DNA of 64,000 nucleotides from Micromonospora sp045209745 (GTDB lineage: Bacteria > Actinomycetota > Actinomycetes > Mycobacteriales > Micromonosporaceae), in the NCBI RefSeq assembly GCF_045209745.1, contig NZ_CP109273.1:4340001-4404000 (forward strand), given 5' to 3'. Both the position numbers and the translations under genes were made by a program. Under the pieces are notes generated by a model, which was given only the letters and a program-made list of their open reading frames with translations, did no database searches and was not told the origin of the DNA. Every line of letters starts with the position of its first letter. Position 1 is the first letter of the stretch. Shown in pieces: positions 7,296 through 15,279 of this stretch.

Positions 7296-8351
7296 TCAGT
7301 AGGTGATGAAGCCGTACAGCGCGAGGTGGTTCGACTTCGTTCCGCTGACCGTGTGGCCGATGCTGGACGGCTGGACGGTCCCCTTCACGAAGAGGTAGTC
7401 GATCTTGCTGGAGCCGTTGGTGGCCGCCGACCCGTAGCCGGTCATGCCGTAGCCGCTCAGCGTGCCGGGTGCGATGCCCGTACGGTTCGCGTCGATCCCC
7501 ACGACGCGGACCGTGGAGGCGTTCAGCAGGCTGGTCGCGTCCGCGCCGAGGTGGATGCCGCTGTTGGCGATGCCCCGGTCGCCGTCGCCGGCGCAGGCGT
7601 TCTGCCGGTTTTCCTGCGGCAGGTGCATGGTCGCGGCGAACACGCTCGTGCCGGTCGCCTTGATGGTGAACCGGGCCGCGATGGCGCTGGTCCGCTTCCA
7701 CTTGTGGTAGTCGGTGCTGTCCGGATCGCTGTTCGGCGGCTTGTACAGCGTGCATCCGGCACCGTTGGCGTACGCCGTGCCCGGCTTGAGCCAGCCAGCA
7801 CTCCAGTATTTCGAGATGTCGCCAGCGGCGAGGTTGAGCGTCTGCTTGTTCCAGATGATGCCGTTGGTCTGCTTCTTCTTGAGGTCGCCGAGCGACTGCG
7901 AGCTGCACTTGTGCGTGCCACCCCAGGGCTCCGGGTCACTCCACGCCACGATCGCCCCGTAGGTGCCCGCCGGGTAGCCGAACTTCGCCGACAGTTGGTC
8001 GGCGTACGCCTCGGCCTGGCCGGTGCCGCGCACCTGCTGCACGATCAGGATGTCGGGCGCCACCACGGCGCTGGTGCCGGTGCGACCGGCGTCGTCGACC
8101 AGGATCGAGGTCAGGTGGTCCGGCCCGGAGATTCGGGTGCAGCTCCCGTCGGAGTTGTTCACCACCAGGTTCTCGATGTTGTTGTTGTAGACCCGTAGGA
8201 CCCGGTCGGCTGCCGCGACCGCCTCGACACCCGACCCGCCGTCGCCGGTGGAGACGTCCATGGGTGTGCCGAGCGCGGGGTGGGTCGGCGGCGCGCCGAG
8301 CGCGACGGCCGCCAGGGTCGCGGCCAGTGCTGATCCGAGCATCCTGAACAC
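7296..8351 (-). CDS. Secreted endonuclease/exonuclease/phosphatase-fold protein with altered active site
   Basis: Start GTG 8351 follows GAGGAG by 6 nt and gives 351 residues with a short signal peptide (SALAATLAAVALGAPP). EEP-fold landmarks are visible: RVYNNNIENL at 53-62, PDILIVQQV at 99-107, TMHLPQE with His243, GIDANR with Asp287 and Asn289, KIDYLFV at 316-322 and SNHLALYG at 340-347. In active family members the second motif normally reads QE and the last SDH; here they are Gln106 and Asn341. The enzyme may therefore be inactive, altered in metal use, or a binding protein. Known relatives cut nucleic acids or phosphoesters. Confidence 0.8.
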   Translation of the reverse strand: MFRMLGSALAATLAAVALGAPPTHPALGTPMDVSTGDGGSGVEAVAAADRVLRVYNNNIENLVVNNSDGSCTRISGPDHLTSILVDDAGRTGTSAVVAPDILIVQQVRGTGQAEAYADQLSAKFGYPAGTYGAIVAWSDPEPWGGTHKCSSQSLGDLKKKQTNGIIWNKQTLNLAAGDISKYWSAGWLKPGTAYANGAGCTLYKPPNSDPDSTDYHKWKRTSAIAARFTIKATGTSVFAATMHLPQENRQNACAGDGDRGIANSGIHLGADATSLLNASTVRVVGIDANRTGIAPGTLSGYGMTGYGSAATNGSSKIDYLFVKGTVQPSSIGHTVSGTKSNHLALYGFITY

Positions 8352-8453
8352 TGTGGGCTCCTCTGCGCGAGGGGATCGACACGTGACGCTCCCCGTCCAG
8401 GCACCGCACTCTACAATGGACCTTGCTTGGCCGGTGTCCCGCGAGTGACGCCG

Positions 8454-9245
8454 ATGACGACCCTCGTACCCGGCCGTGAACCGTGGGAGACTGCGGCCGT
8501 GGTGGATGAATCGGGTGGTCACTCTCATCGAAGGCCGGTCCTGCTGCTGCTGCACGGCATGGGGGCGACGGGTGACGTGTGGTTGCCCTCGGCGCCGTAT
8601 CTTGAGCAGCGCTGGCCCGGGCGGTGGCTGGCACCGGACCTCGCCGGTCACGGCTGGGCGGCGCCGCTGTCGTCGTACTCCTTTGCGGGTTTCGCCGGCC
8701 GGATCGCCCACGGCCTCGCCGCCGACGACCGGCTCGTCGTGCTCGGGCACTCGCTGGGTGGGGTGGTCGGCCTCGCGTTGGCCGCCCGCACCGCCGGGCT
8801 GCCGGTGGACGCGGTGGTCGGTCTGGGCATCAAGGCATCGTGGTCACCCGCCGAGCTGACCCGCGCCGCCGAGCTGGCCGCGCGCCCGGTGAGCTGGTTC
8901 GCCAGCCGCGCCGAGGCGGCTCGCCGCTACCTGCGGGTCTCCGGCCTGGTCGGCCTGGTCTCGCCGGATGACCCGGTCGTGGCCGCCGGGCTGCGTCAGG
9001 TCGACGGCCGGTGGCGCCTCGCCATGGACCCGACCACCTTCGCGGTCGGTGAGCCCGACCTGGCCGCTCTGCTGGCGGCGACCGACGTGCCGGTGGTGCT
9101 GGCGCGCGGGGAACACGACCCGATGGTCACCGACGAACAGCTCAAGGAGTACGGCGTGCCGGTCGCCACGCTGCCCGGTCTCGGCCACAACGCGCACGTG
9201 GAGGACCCGGCGGCCGTGCTGGCGCTGCTGGACCCGTACCGCTGA
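8454..9245 (+). CDS. Alpha/beta hydrolase
   Basis: The protein is 263 residues from ATG 8454 (GTG 8445 also possible). It shows the fold's elements in order: LLLLHGMGATGDVW (oxyanion region), APDLAGHGWA, the nucleophile elbow GHSLGG with its serine at about residue 96, an Asp in REHDPMV and a His in GLGHNAHVEDP. The cap region is Ala-rich. Substrate and pathway are not evident. It converges on the TagF-like gene with a gap of only 4 bp. Confidence 0.88.
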   Translation: MTTLVPGREPWETAAVVDESGGHSHRRPVLLLLHGMGATGDVWLPSAPYLEQRWPGRWLAPDLAGHGWAAPLSSYSFAGFAGRIAHGLAADDRLVVLGHSLGGVVGLALAARTAGLPVDAVVGLGIKASWSPAELTRAAELAARPVSWFASRAEAARRYLRVSGLVGLVSPDDPVVAAGLRQVDGRWRLAMDPTTFAVGEPDLAALLAATDVPVVLARGEHDPMVTDEQLKEYGVPVATLPGLGHNAHVEDPAAVLALLDPYR

Positions 9246-9249
9246 CCGG

Positions 9250-10920
9250 CTACACCGCTGCGGACGCGGTCAGTTCCTTCGTGGGCGCCAGCTCCCGGCG
9301 GGCCGCGGTCAGGAACGCCTCGGCGTACGAGTCGGCCGGGAAGTCACCCAGGTAGCGGCGGCGGGTGGCCCAGCGGGCCTCGGCGAGCGGGTCGGTGTCC
9401 AGTAGTGCGTTCAGCACCTCGTCCATGTTGGACATGTCCCGGCGCAGCACGTAACCCGACCCGGCCAACGGGAAACGCTCCACGAACCGGTCACCCTCGT
9501 CGCCCATGTCAGTGAGCGCGTACGGCTTGCCGGAGTAGAGGTAGTCGGAGATCACCCCGGACACGTCGGACACCAGCGCGTCCGATGAGTTGACGCATTC
9601 GGTCAGGCTCAGCTCCCGAGCCGCCGCACCGACCACGTGCTGACGACCGGTGCGGGCCCGATCGGCGAGGAGCAACTCGGTCAGGCGGCCCAGTTGGCGT
9701 GCCGACGCCGGGTTCTGCGCGGTGTACGGGTGGGCTCGCAGGATCACGGTCGCGCCGCGCTCCAGCAGCCGGTGCAGGAGACCCTCGACCACCGGCAGCG
9801 AGCAGTAGTCGGCGTCGGCGTGGTGCCCGGTCCAGGTCGGGGTGTACAGCACGGTCGGGTGCGCCAACCCGTGCGCCGGCTCCGGGCGTACCTCGATCGA
9901 CTCGACCTGCGGGCGGCCCACCACCACGAACTTGTCCGCCGGGATCTGCACCCCGGCGCGGGCGTACCGGTCGATGGCCGCCGGACCGGCCACGAAGATC
10001 CGGTCGAAGATCCCCGACACCGGATTGGCGCTCGGTGCCTTGTCGCTGTCGCCGTGGTGCAGCTGGACGTGGGTGAGCTGGGTGAAGCGGATGCAGTGGC
10101 TGTTCTTCGCCCCGTGGTTGACGTAGAACGCGGCCCGCAGACTCGGCACCAGCGCCTCGTCCATCGCCCGCAGGGTGGGGCAGTAGACCACGGGCGCGTC
10201 GGTGGCCGCGGCGATCGGGGCCAGGAACTCCGGCTCGCGCAGCACGACCATGAACGGCCGGCCGATCCGTTCCAGGTAGGGCAGCCACATGGTGACCTGG
10301 TATTCCGACCCGGGAGGTGCCGAGAAGTAGAGCAGGAACTCCGGCTGGTGCCGGCGCAGCGCGCGGGCCACTGGCCCGCCACCAGCCGTCGGCCGGAACC
10401 GCCGCCGGGCCAGGTCCAGTGCGACCGCACCGGCGCCCGCGCCGACCAGCAGACTGGCGGCCAGCGCCACGCCGGCCGGCAGGGCGAGCGCGGCAGCGAG
10501 CGCCACGGCGGCGAGCAGCCCGAGCAGGGCGGTGCCGAGCCGATCGGCGACCAGCGGCGTCCAGGCGCGTACCGGCAGGTTGGCGGCCCGGATCTCCAGG
10601 TTGCCGGCGGCCCGCAGGGGCCCCACCAGCAGCACCAACCCCAGCAGGACCAGTGCGGTGGCGACCAGCGCCAGGTTGAGCCCGTCGTCCAGCCGCCGGG
10701 AGTAACCGACCAGGAGCGCGGCGGCGATCAGCGTCGTCTCCGCGACGAGGTCAGCGCTGGGCCGGACCCGTTGCTCGGCGGCTGAGGCGGCCAGCGCGGC
10801 GACGGCCAGCGCCAGCCCCCACCCGGTGGCGCCGGTGAGCGCCAGCACGACGAAGGCCAGCACGGCCAACCCGATGCTCAGGCACCGGGCGGCCAGCTTT
10901 CGGACCAGGTCGCCGCGCAT
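9250..10920 (-). CDS. CDP-glycerol:polyol-phosphate transferase (TagF-like), first copy
   Basis: The 556-residue protein has about six N-terminal hydrophobic segments within the first 170 residues, then a GT-B-like glycerophosphotransferase domain. Recognisable motifs are FYVNHGAKNS, LHHGDSDKAPSANP, VVVGRPQVES, VLYTPTWTGHH, ILRAHPYT and the conserved ALVSDVSGVISDYLYSGKPYA. TagF-type enzymes polymerise glycerol- or ribitol-phosphate from CDP-activated donors on the inner membrane face. It follows the cytidylyltransferase/SDR gene by 33 bp, so that protein probably makes its donor. A paralogue at 17630-19387 shares the same architecture and N-terminal alignment. Confidence 0.88.
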   Translation of the reverse strand: MRGDLVRKLAARCLSIGLAVLAFVVLALTGATGWGLALAVAALAASAAEQRVRPSADLVAETTLIAAALLVGYSRRLDDGLNLALVATALVLLGLVLLVGPLRAAGNLEIRAANLPVRAWTPLVADRLGTALLGLLAAVALAAALALPAGVALAASLLVGAGAGAVALDLARRRFRPTAGGGPVARALRRHQPEFLLYFSAPPGSEYQVTMWLPYLERIGRPFMVVLREPEFLAPIAAATDAPVVYCPTLRAMDEALVPSLRAAFYVNHGAKNSHCIRFTQLTHVQLHHGDSDKAPSANPVSGIFDRIFVAGPAAIDRYARAGVQIPADKFVVVGRPQVESIEVRPEPAHGLAHPTVLYTPTWTGHHADADYCSLPVVEGLLHRLLERGATVILRAHPYTAQNPASARQLGRLTELLLADRARTGRQHVVGAAARELSLTECVNSSDALVSDVSGVISDYLYSGKPYALTDMGDEGDRFVERFPLAGSGYVLRRDMSNMDEVLNALLDTDPLAEARWATRRRYLGDFPADSYAEAFLTAARRELAPTKELTASAAV

Positions 10921-10953
10921 GTCGCTCCGTTCGTGGTTCCGCAGCCGTCGTCG

Positions 10954-12486
10954 TCAGTTCGCGGTCGAGGCGCCGGCCGGCGCCTCCACCCGAGCCGGCC
11001 CGGACTGGGCCGGCACGGACTGGGCCGGCCCGGTCGGTGTGGGCCCGTCACCGGGTGCCCGGCGTACGTCGATGACCTGGCCGGTCAGATCGGAGATCAG
11101 CACGTCCAGCGACGACTGGGCGACAGCCTCCGCGGCGAGCAGGGTGTGCTCCGGCTCCTCGCCGAAGGCCCGCGTCCGCATCGGGGTGGCGGTCCGCTCC
11201 GGGTTGATGCAGTTGACGCGTACGCCGACGTCGGCCCACTCGTCGGCGAGCGCCTGGGTGAGGTTGACCAGGGCGGCCTTGGTGGCTGAGTAGAGCGCGT
11301 AGCGGGCCCGCCCCCGGGTGTAGGAGCTGGAGGTGTAGAGCAGCAGTTGACCCTTGGTCTGCTGGAGATATGGAAGAGCCTGGCGGGCGATGGTCACCGG
11401 GCCGACGAAGTTGACCTGGAGCACCCGGTCCATGGTCTCCTCGTCCATCTCGGCGAGGGCGCCCTTCTCCAGGATTCCGGCGGTGACCACCACGTGGTCG
11501 ATGCGGCCGGTGGCCTCGAAGGCGGTCGTCAGCGCGGCCTCGACGTCCCCGGCCCGCTCCACGTGGGTGCCGGTGCTGGAGCGGCTGAACGGGAAGACCT
11601 GGGCGCCGTAGCGGTGGGCCAGCTCGGTCAGCTCGTGGCCGATGCCGTAGCTGCCGCCGAACACCACGATGGTGCGGCCGGTCAGCTCCTCGCTGTAGCT
11701 GCGGTGGTCGGTCAGCCGGGGCGCCTGCGCCGCGGCGAGCTGGAAGAGCTTGTCCGCCAGGTGCACGTCGACCGGGTGGGTGACCTTGATGTTCTCGTCC
11801 GAACCGTCGATCACCTTGATCGGGGTGCCGGGCAGGTAGCGCAGCACCACACCGCAGTCGTCGGTGGCGGCGAAGTTCGAGTCATCCTGGGCGATCCGGT
11901 ACGCCTCGCGGATGGTGGGGGAGCGGAACGCCTGCGGGGTCTGCCCACGGCGCAGCCGGGACCGCACCGGAATGTCGGTGATGCAGTCGTTGTCGTCCAC
12001 CTGGATGATCGTGTCCGCGGACGGGATGGCCACGTCCACGGCGTCGTAGGTCCAGAGCGCGTTCACGCACTCGCGCACGATCCGGCCGCTGAGCAGTGGG
12101 CGTACCGCGTCGTGGAAGAGGATGTTGCAGTCCGCCGGGCCGACCGCGTCCAGCGCGATCCGGGTGGTGGCGTTGCGGGTGTCGCCGCCCTCGATCACCT
12201 TGGTGACCTTGCGCAGGCCGGCCTTCTCGACGATCTGCTTGGCGTCGTCGACGTGGCCGGTGGCCATCAGCACGATGATCTCGTCGATCTCCGGCGCCGT
12301 CTCGAAGACCGCCAGGGTGTGCTCGATGATCGGCTTGCCGGCGATCTTCAGCAGTTGTTTCGGAATGCCGAGACCCAGCCGGGTGCCGGTGCCCCCGGCC
12401 AGAACCACGGCCACTGTCCGCGAGGGCCGCCACGGCGCCGGGTTCTCCGCAGCGGCGTCCGGGCCAGTGGTCTGGTCCTGCGTCAT
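10954..12486 (-). CDS. Bifunctional cytidylyltransferase / short-chain dehydrogenase (CDP-ribitol synthesis type)
   Basis: The 510-residue protein joins an IspD/TarI-like cytidylyltransferase (about residues 22-250) to an SDR domain (about 265-480). The first domain has VVLAGGTGTRLGLGIPKQLLKIAGKP and the second DAVRPL and SADTIIQVDDND elements. The SDR half has GGSYGIGHEL for cofactor binding and a YSATKAAL motif with the catalytic Tyr and Lys. This order matches the bifunctional H. influenzae Bcs1/Acs1 enzyme, which reduces ribulose-5-phosphate and makes CDP-ribitol. A Pro/Ala-rich tail ends the protein. It heads the minus-strand pair with tagF, which suggests a ribitol-phosphate wall polymer. 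Confidence 0.85.
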   Translation of the reverse strand: MTQDQTTGPDAAAENPAPWRPSRTVAVVLAGGTGTRLGLGIPKQLLKIAGKPIIEHTLAVFETAPEIDEIIVLMATGHVDDAKQIVEKAGLRKVTKVIEGGDTRNATTRIALDAVGPADCNILFHDAVRPLLSGRIVRECVNALWTYDAVDVAIPSADTIIQVDDNDCITDIPVRSRLRRGQTPQAFRSPTIREAYRIAQDDSNFAATDDCGVVLRYLPGTPIKVIDGSDENIKVTHPVDVHLADKLFQLAAAQAPRLTDHRSYSEELTGRTIVVFGGSYGIGHELTELAHRYGAQVFPFSRSSTGTHVERAGDVEAALTTAFEATGRIDHVVVTAGILEKGALAEMDEETMDRVLQVNFVGPVTIARQALPYLQQTKGQLLLYTSSSYTRGRARYALYSATKAALVNLTQALADEWADVGVRVNCINPERTATPMRTRAFGEEPEHTLLAAEAVAQSSLDVLISDLTGQVIDVRRAPGDGPTPTGPAQSVPAQSGPARVEAPAGASTAN

Positions 12487-12510
12487 TGCCGGATCCTCAC
12501 TCTCAGGGAT

Positions 12511-12559
12511 GCGTTAACGGAAGGTTCCGCCCGAGCGGCGACGGAATGAACCTTAACGC
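12511..12559 (-). promoter_or_regulatory. Inverted GTTAA-containing repeats upstream of the cytidylyltransferase gene
   Basis: GCGTTAACGGAAGGTTCC (from 12511) and GGAATGAACCTTAACGC (12543-12559) are partly inverted copies, 25-75 bp ahead of the ATG at 12486. The AACCTTCCG word recurs ahead of the glycosyltransferase at 1884-1899. They look like operator half-sites for a shared envelope regulator. Confidence 0.35.
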
Positions 12560-12563
12560 GCGA

Positions 12564-12593
12564 ACCGCGTCGCCCCAACGCGGGCGACGCGGT
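12564..12593 (-). terminator. Terminator of the tagGH transcription unit
   Basis: A perfect 12-bp inverted repeat (ACCGCGTCGCCC, 6-nt loop) lies 39 bp beyond the end of tagH. It separates that unit from the cytidylyltransferase promoter. Confidence 0.75.
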
Positions 12594-12631
12594 CCATGGC
12601 GTTGTGCCGATGCCGGATGTGCGCCGGTGTG

Positions 12632-13450
12632 CTACTTGCTGTTCGCGTACGCCTCATAGGCCCGAATGACCTCGTCGGTGGGCCCGTCCATCCGCAGGAC
12701 ACCCGATTCCAGCCAGATCGTCCGTTCGCAGGTGTCCCGCACGGAGGAGAGCTGGTGGCTGACCAGGAACACCGTGCCGGCGCCCTCCCGCAGCTCCCGT
12801 ACGCGCTGCTCGCTGCGCTTGCGGAAGCCCTTGTCGCCGGTGGCGAGCGCCTCGTCGATGAGCAGCACGTCGTGCTTCTTGGCGGCGGCGATGGAGAACC
12901 GCAGCCGGGCAGCCATGCCGGACGAGTATGTGCGCATCGGCAGGCTCGCGAAGTCGCCCCGCTCGTTGATCCCGGAGAAGTCGATGATCCCCGCGGCCTG
13001 TTTGGCCACATCGTCAGGGTGCATCCCCATGGCCAGGCAACCGAGGACGACGTTGCGCTCCCCCGAGAGGTCGTTGAGCAGGGCGGCGTTCACGCCCAGC
13101 AGCGACGGCTGGCCCTGGGTGTGGATGGCGCCCCGGTTGACCGGCAGCAGACCGGCGATGGCCCGCAGGATGGTGGACTTTCCGGAGCCGTTGCTGCCGA
13201 TCAGCCCGATCGCCTCGCCCCGGTACGCGGTGAAGGACACGCCCTTGACCGCGTGCACCTCCCGCACATTCGGCGCGTTGGTGCGCTTGACCAGCCGGCG
13301 CAGCGCGGCCACCGGCGTGGTGCCACCGCCGGCGCCCTGGTGCACCCGGTAGATGAGGTGCACGTCGTCCACGACCACGGTCGGGATGCGCTCCTGCGTC
13401 CGGGTCATCGTCGCGTTCGCCTCGACGGGAGCGTCGAATTGCTCAACCAC
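12632..13450 (-). CDS. tagH: Polysaccharide/teichoic acid export ABC transporter, ATP-binding subunit (TagH/Wzt-like)
   Basis: GTG 13450 is chosen: it has GGAG 8 nt upstream and overlaps the tagG stop by 8 bp, giving 272 residues. Walker A is GSNGSGKST, the signature is the variant MRTYSSGMAARL, and Walker B is VLLIDEALATGD, followed by LVSHQLSS. These variants are typical of the Wzt/TagH class. There is no long C-terminal substrate-recognition domain, so it resembles short TagH- or Wzt-type subunits that do not read a modified chain end. With TagG it should flip lipid-linked wall polymer across the membrane. Confidence 0.92.
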   Translation of the reverse strand: MVEQFDAPVEANATMTRTQERIPTVVVDDVHLIYRVHQGAGGGTTPVAALRRLVKRTNAPNVREVHAVKGVSFTAYRGEAIGLIGSNGSGKSTILRAIAGLLPVNRGAIHTQGQPSLLGVNAALLNDLSGERNVVLGCLAMGMHPDDVAKQAAGIIDFSGINERGDFASLPMRTYSSGMAARLRFSIAAAKKHDVLLIDEALATGDKGFRKRSEQRVRELREGAGTVFLVSHQLSSVRDTCERTIWLESGVLRMDGPTDEVIRAYEAYANSK

Positions 13451-14339
13451 GGCCGTACTCCTGTTCGCCGCGCCAGAAGTAGATGAAACCGCCGATCCCG
13501 GCCACCAGCGCCCAACCGGCGCCAACCAGCCAGAGCTGGGTCAGCGACTCATTGAGCAGCGGTGCCTCTTCGAGCAGCGTGTACCGGGCCAGCTCGATGT
13601 AGACCAGCAGCGGGTTGTACTGCACCAGCGTCGTCGCCCAGCTGGGCAGCCGCTCGAACAGGCTGACGCTGTAGAGGACGCCGGAGCCGTACATCCAGGT
13701 GCGCATGATGAACGGCATGACCTGCTTCAGGTCGCTCGCCTTCGAGCCCAACCGGGCCACGATCAGCACCACGCCGGCGTTGAACACCGCCTGCAGCAGC
13801 AGGGCCGGCAGCAGCAGCAACCACTCCAGGGTGAGCGGCTCGCCGGTGGCCAGAACGATGCCGATCAGCACCACCATCGAGGCCAGCAGTTGCTGGAACT
13901 GCGTGATCGTGGTGGACAGCGGCAGGCTGGCCCGGGGGAAGTGCAGCGCCCGGATCAGCCCCAGGTTGCTGCTGATCGACTGGGTGCCGGCCAGGACCGC
14001 GCTCTGGGTGAAGTTGAAGATGAACAGCCCGGTGGTCAGGTAGGCGATGAAGTTCGGGATCTTGTCGTTCTGCGCCAGCACCACCCCGAAGATCAGGTAG
14101 TAGACCGCCGCGTTGGTCAACGGGGTGAGCACCTGCCAGAGCTGACCCAGCTTGGCATTGCTGTACGAGGCGACAAGCTTGGCGTTGGCGTATGCGGCGA
14201 TGAAGTGCCGGTAGGCCCATAGTCGGCGGCTGTACTCGGCGAGGCTGGGTCGCTCACCGGCGATCCGTAGACCGTGCCGAGCGGCCAGCTGCGCCTGGGT
14301 CAGGCCCGTTTCGGGGTCGACCAGCGCGGTGGTGGCCAT
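13443..14339 (-). CDS. tagG: Polysaccharide/teichoic acid export ABC transporter, permease (TagG/Wzm-like)
   Basis: The 298-residue ABC-2-type permease has an amphipathic N-terminal region (RLWAYRHFIAAYANAKLVASYSNAKLGQLW) and six hydrophobic segments, including VYYLIFGVVLAQ and FIAYLTTGLFIFNFT. A GGAGCG site precedes the ATG. It forms the membrane pore for lipid-linked polymer export with TagH, which it precedes and overlaps. It is divergent from a TetR-type regulator gene across 178 bp, a common arrangement for local control. Confidence 0.92.
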   Translation of the reverse strand: MATTALVDPETGLTQAQLAARHGLRIAGERPSLAEYSRRLWAYRHFIAAYANAKLVASYSNAKLGQLWQVLTPLTNAAVYYLIFGVVLAQNDKIPNFIAYLTTGLFIFNFTQSAVLAGTQSISSNLGLIRALHFPRASLPLSTTITQFQQLLASMVVLIGIVLATGEPLTLEWLLLLPALLLQAVFNAGVVLIVARLGSKASDLKQVMPFIMRTWMYGSGVLYSVSLFERLPSWATTLVQYNPLLVYIELARYTLLEEAPLLNESLTQLWLVGAGWALVAGIGGFIYFWRGEQEYGRG

Positions 14340-14459
14340 GGAAATGGCGCTCCGATCTTTCGTGCAGACGGGTTGCTCGCGACGATGGGATCCTAGTGGG
14401 AAGTGTGTGCGGGGCGCCGCCTCGTCGCTGGGTGGACAGTAGTCCGAAACACGTCGGGA

Positions 14460-14480
14460 CGCAACCGTATCGTCGTTGCG
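14460..14480. promoter_or_regulatory. Inverted repeat in the tagG-tetR divergent region
   Basis: CGCAAC and GTTGCG are separated by 9 nt and lie 38 bp before the TetR ATG. This is a possible self-operator. The half-sites are short, so confidence is low. Confidence 0.3.
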
Positions 14481-14517
14481 CTACTCTGGTCGCCGTGACC
14501 TGCGATAAGAGCCCTCG

Positions 14518-15156
14518 ATGACGACCGAAAAGAGGCGGGCCCCGGCCGGAGCGGCGGTGCTTCGTGGCGAGATCACCACGGCGATCCGGCGCGCGCTGAT
14601 GCAGGAGCTCGCCGCGGTCGGCTACGGCCGGCTCTCCATCGAGGCGGTGGCCCGGCGGGCCGGCGTCAGCAAGACCGCCATCTACCGGCGGTGGAACTCG
14701 AAGCTCGACCTGGTGCTGGAGATCGTCGCCGCGGCGGCGCAGGGAAAGCTGCCCGCGCTGGACACCGGCACCCTGCGCGGCGACCTCGCGCTGCTGTTCC
14801 AGGCGGTGGCGCACGCGCTGCGCCACCCACTGGCGTCGCAGATCATCCCGGACCTGCTGGCCGAGGCCGCTCGCAACCCCAGCATCGACGCGACCCTGCG
14901 TCAGGTGCTGCACGCCCGACAGCAGGAGATCGGCGGTCGCCTGGTAGCCCGTGCGGTGCAACGCGGCGAACTGCCGGCCGACATCGACCCGGACGCCGCG
15001 ATCGACCTCATCGTCGGCCCGCTCTACTGGCGGCTCGCCATCGCCCGACTCCCGCTCACCGACGGTTACCTCGACAATCTGGTCGAATCCGTGGCCGCCG
15101 GGCTCGGCGCCGACAGTGCCGTACCCCGTCCCCGGGCGGCCCCGATGTCGGGCTGA
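14518..15156 (+). CDS. TetR/AcrR-family transcriptional regulator
   Basis: The 212-residue protein has an N-terminal HTH (ELAAVGYGRLSIEAVARRAGVSKTAIYRRWNSK, about residues 27-60) and an all-helical C-terminal ligand/dimer domain ending in a TetR_C-like part. The VSKTAIYRRW recognition helix is typical. It lies divergent from tagGH and just before a large membrane protein gene, so either may be its target. The ligand is unknown. Confidence 0.9.
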   Translation: MTTEKRRAPAGAAVLRGEITTAIRRALMQELAAVGYGRLSIEAVARRAGVSKTAIYRRWNSKLDLVLEIVAAAAQGKLPALDTGTLRGDLALLFQAVAHALRHPLASQIIPDLLAEAARNPSIDATLRQVLHARQQEIGGRLVARAVQRGELPADIDPDAAIDLIVGPLYWRLAIARLPLTDGYLDNLVESVAAGLGADSAVPRPRAAPMSG

Positions 15157-15279
15157 ACAGGCACCCGACACCCGCCGCCGCAGGAGCGGTCCTCCGGCCC
15201 AATTCCGCTACGCTGCCACCTTGACACCCGGCCGTCACCGCGCCGAAATCCCTCAACCACCTGACGAGTAAGGACGCAC

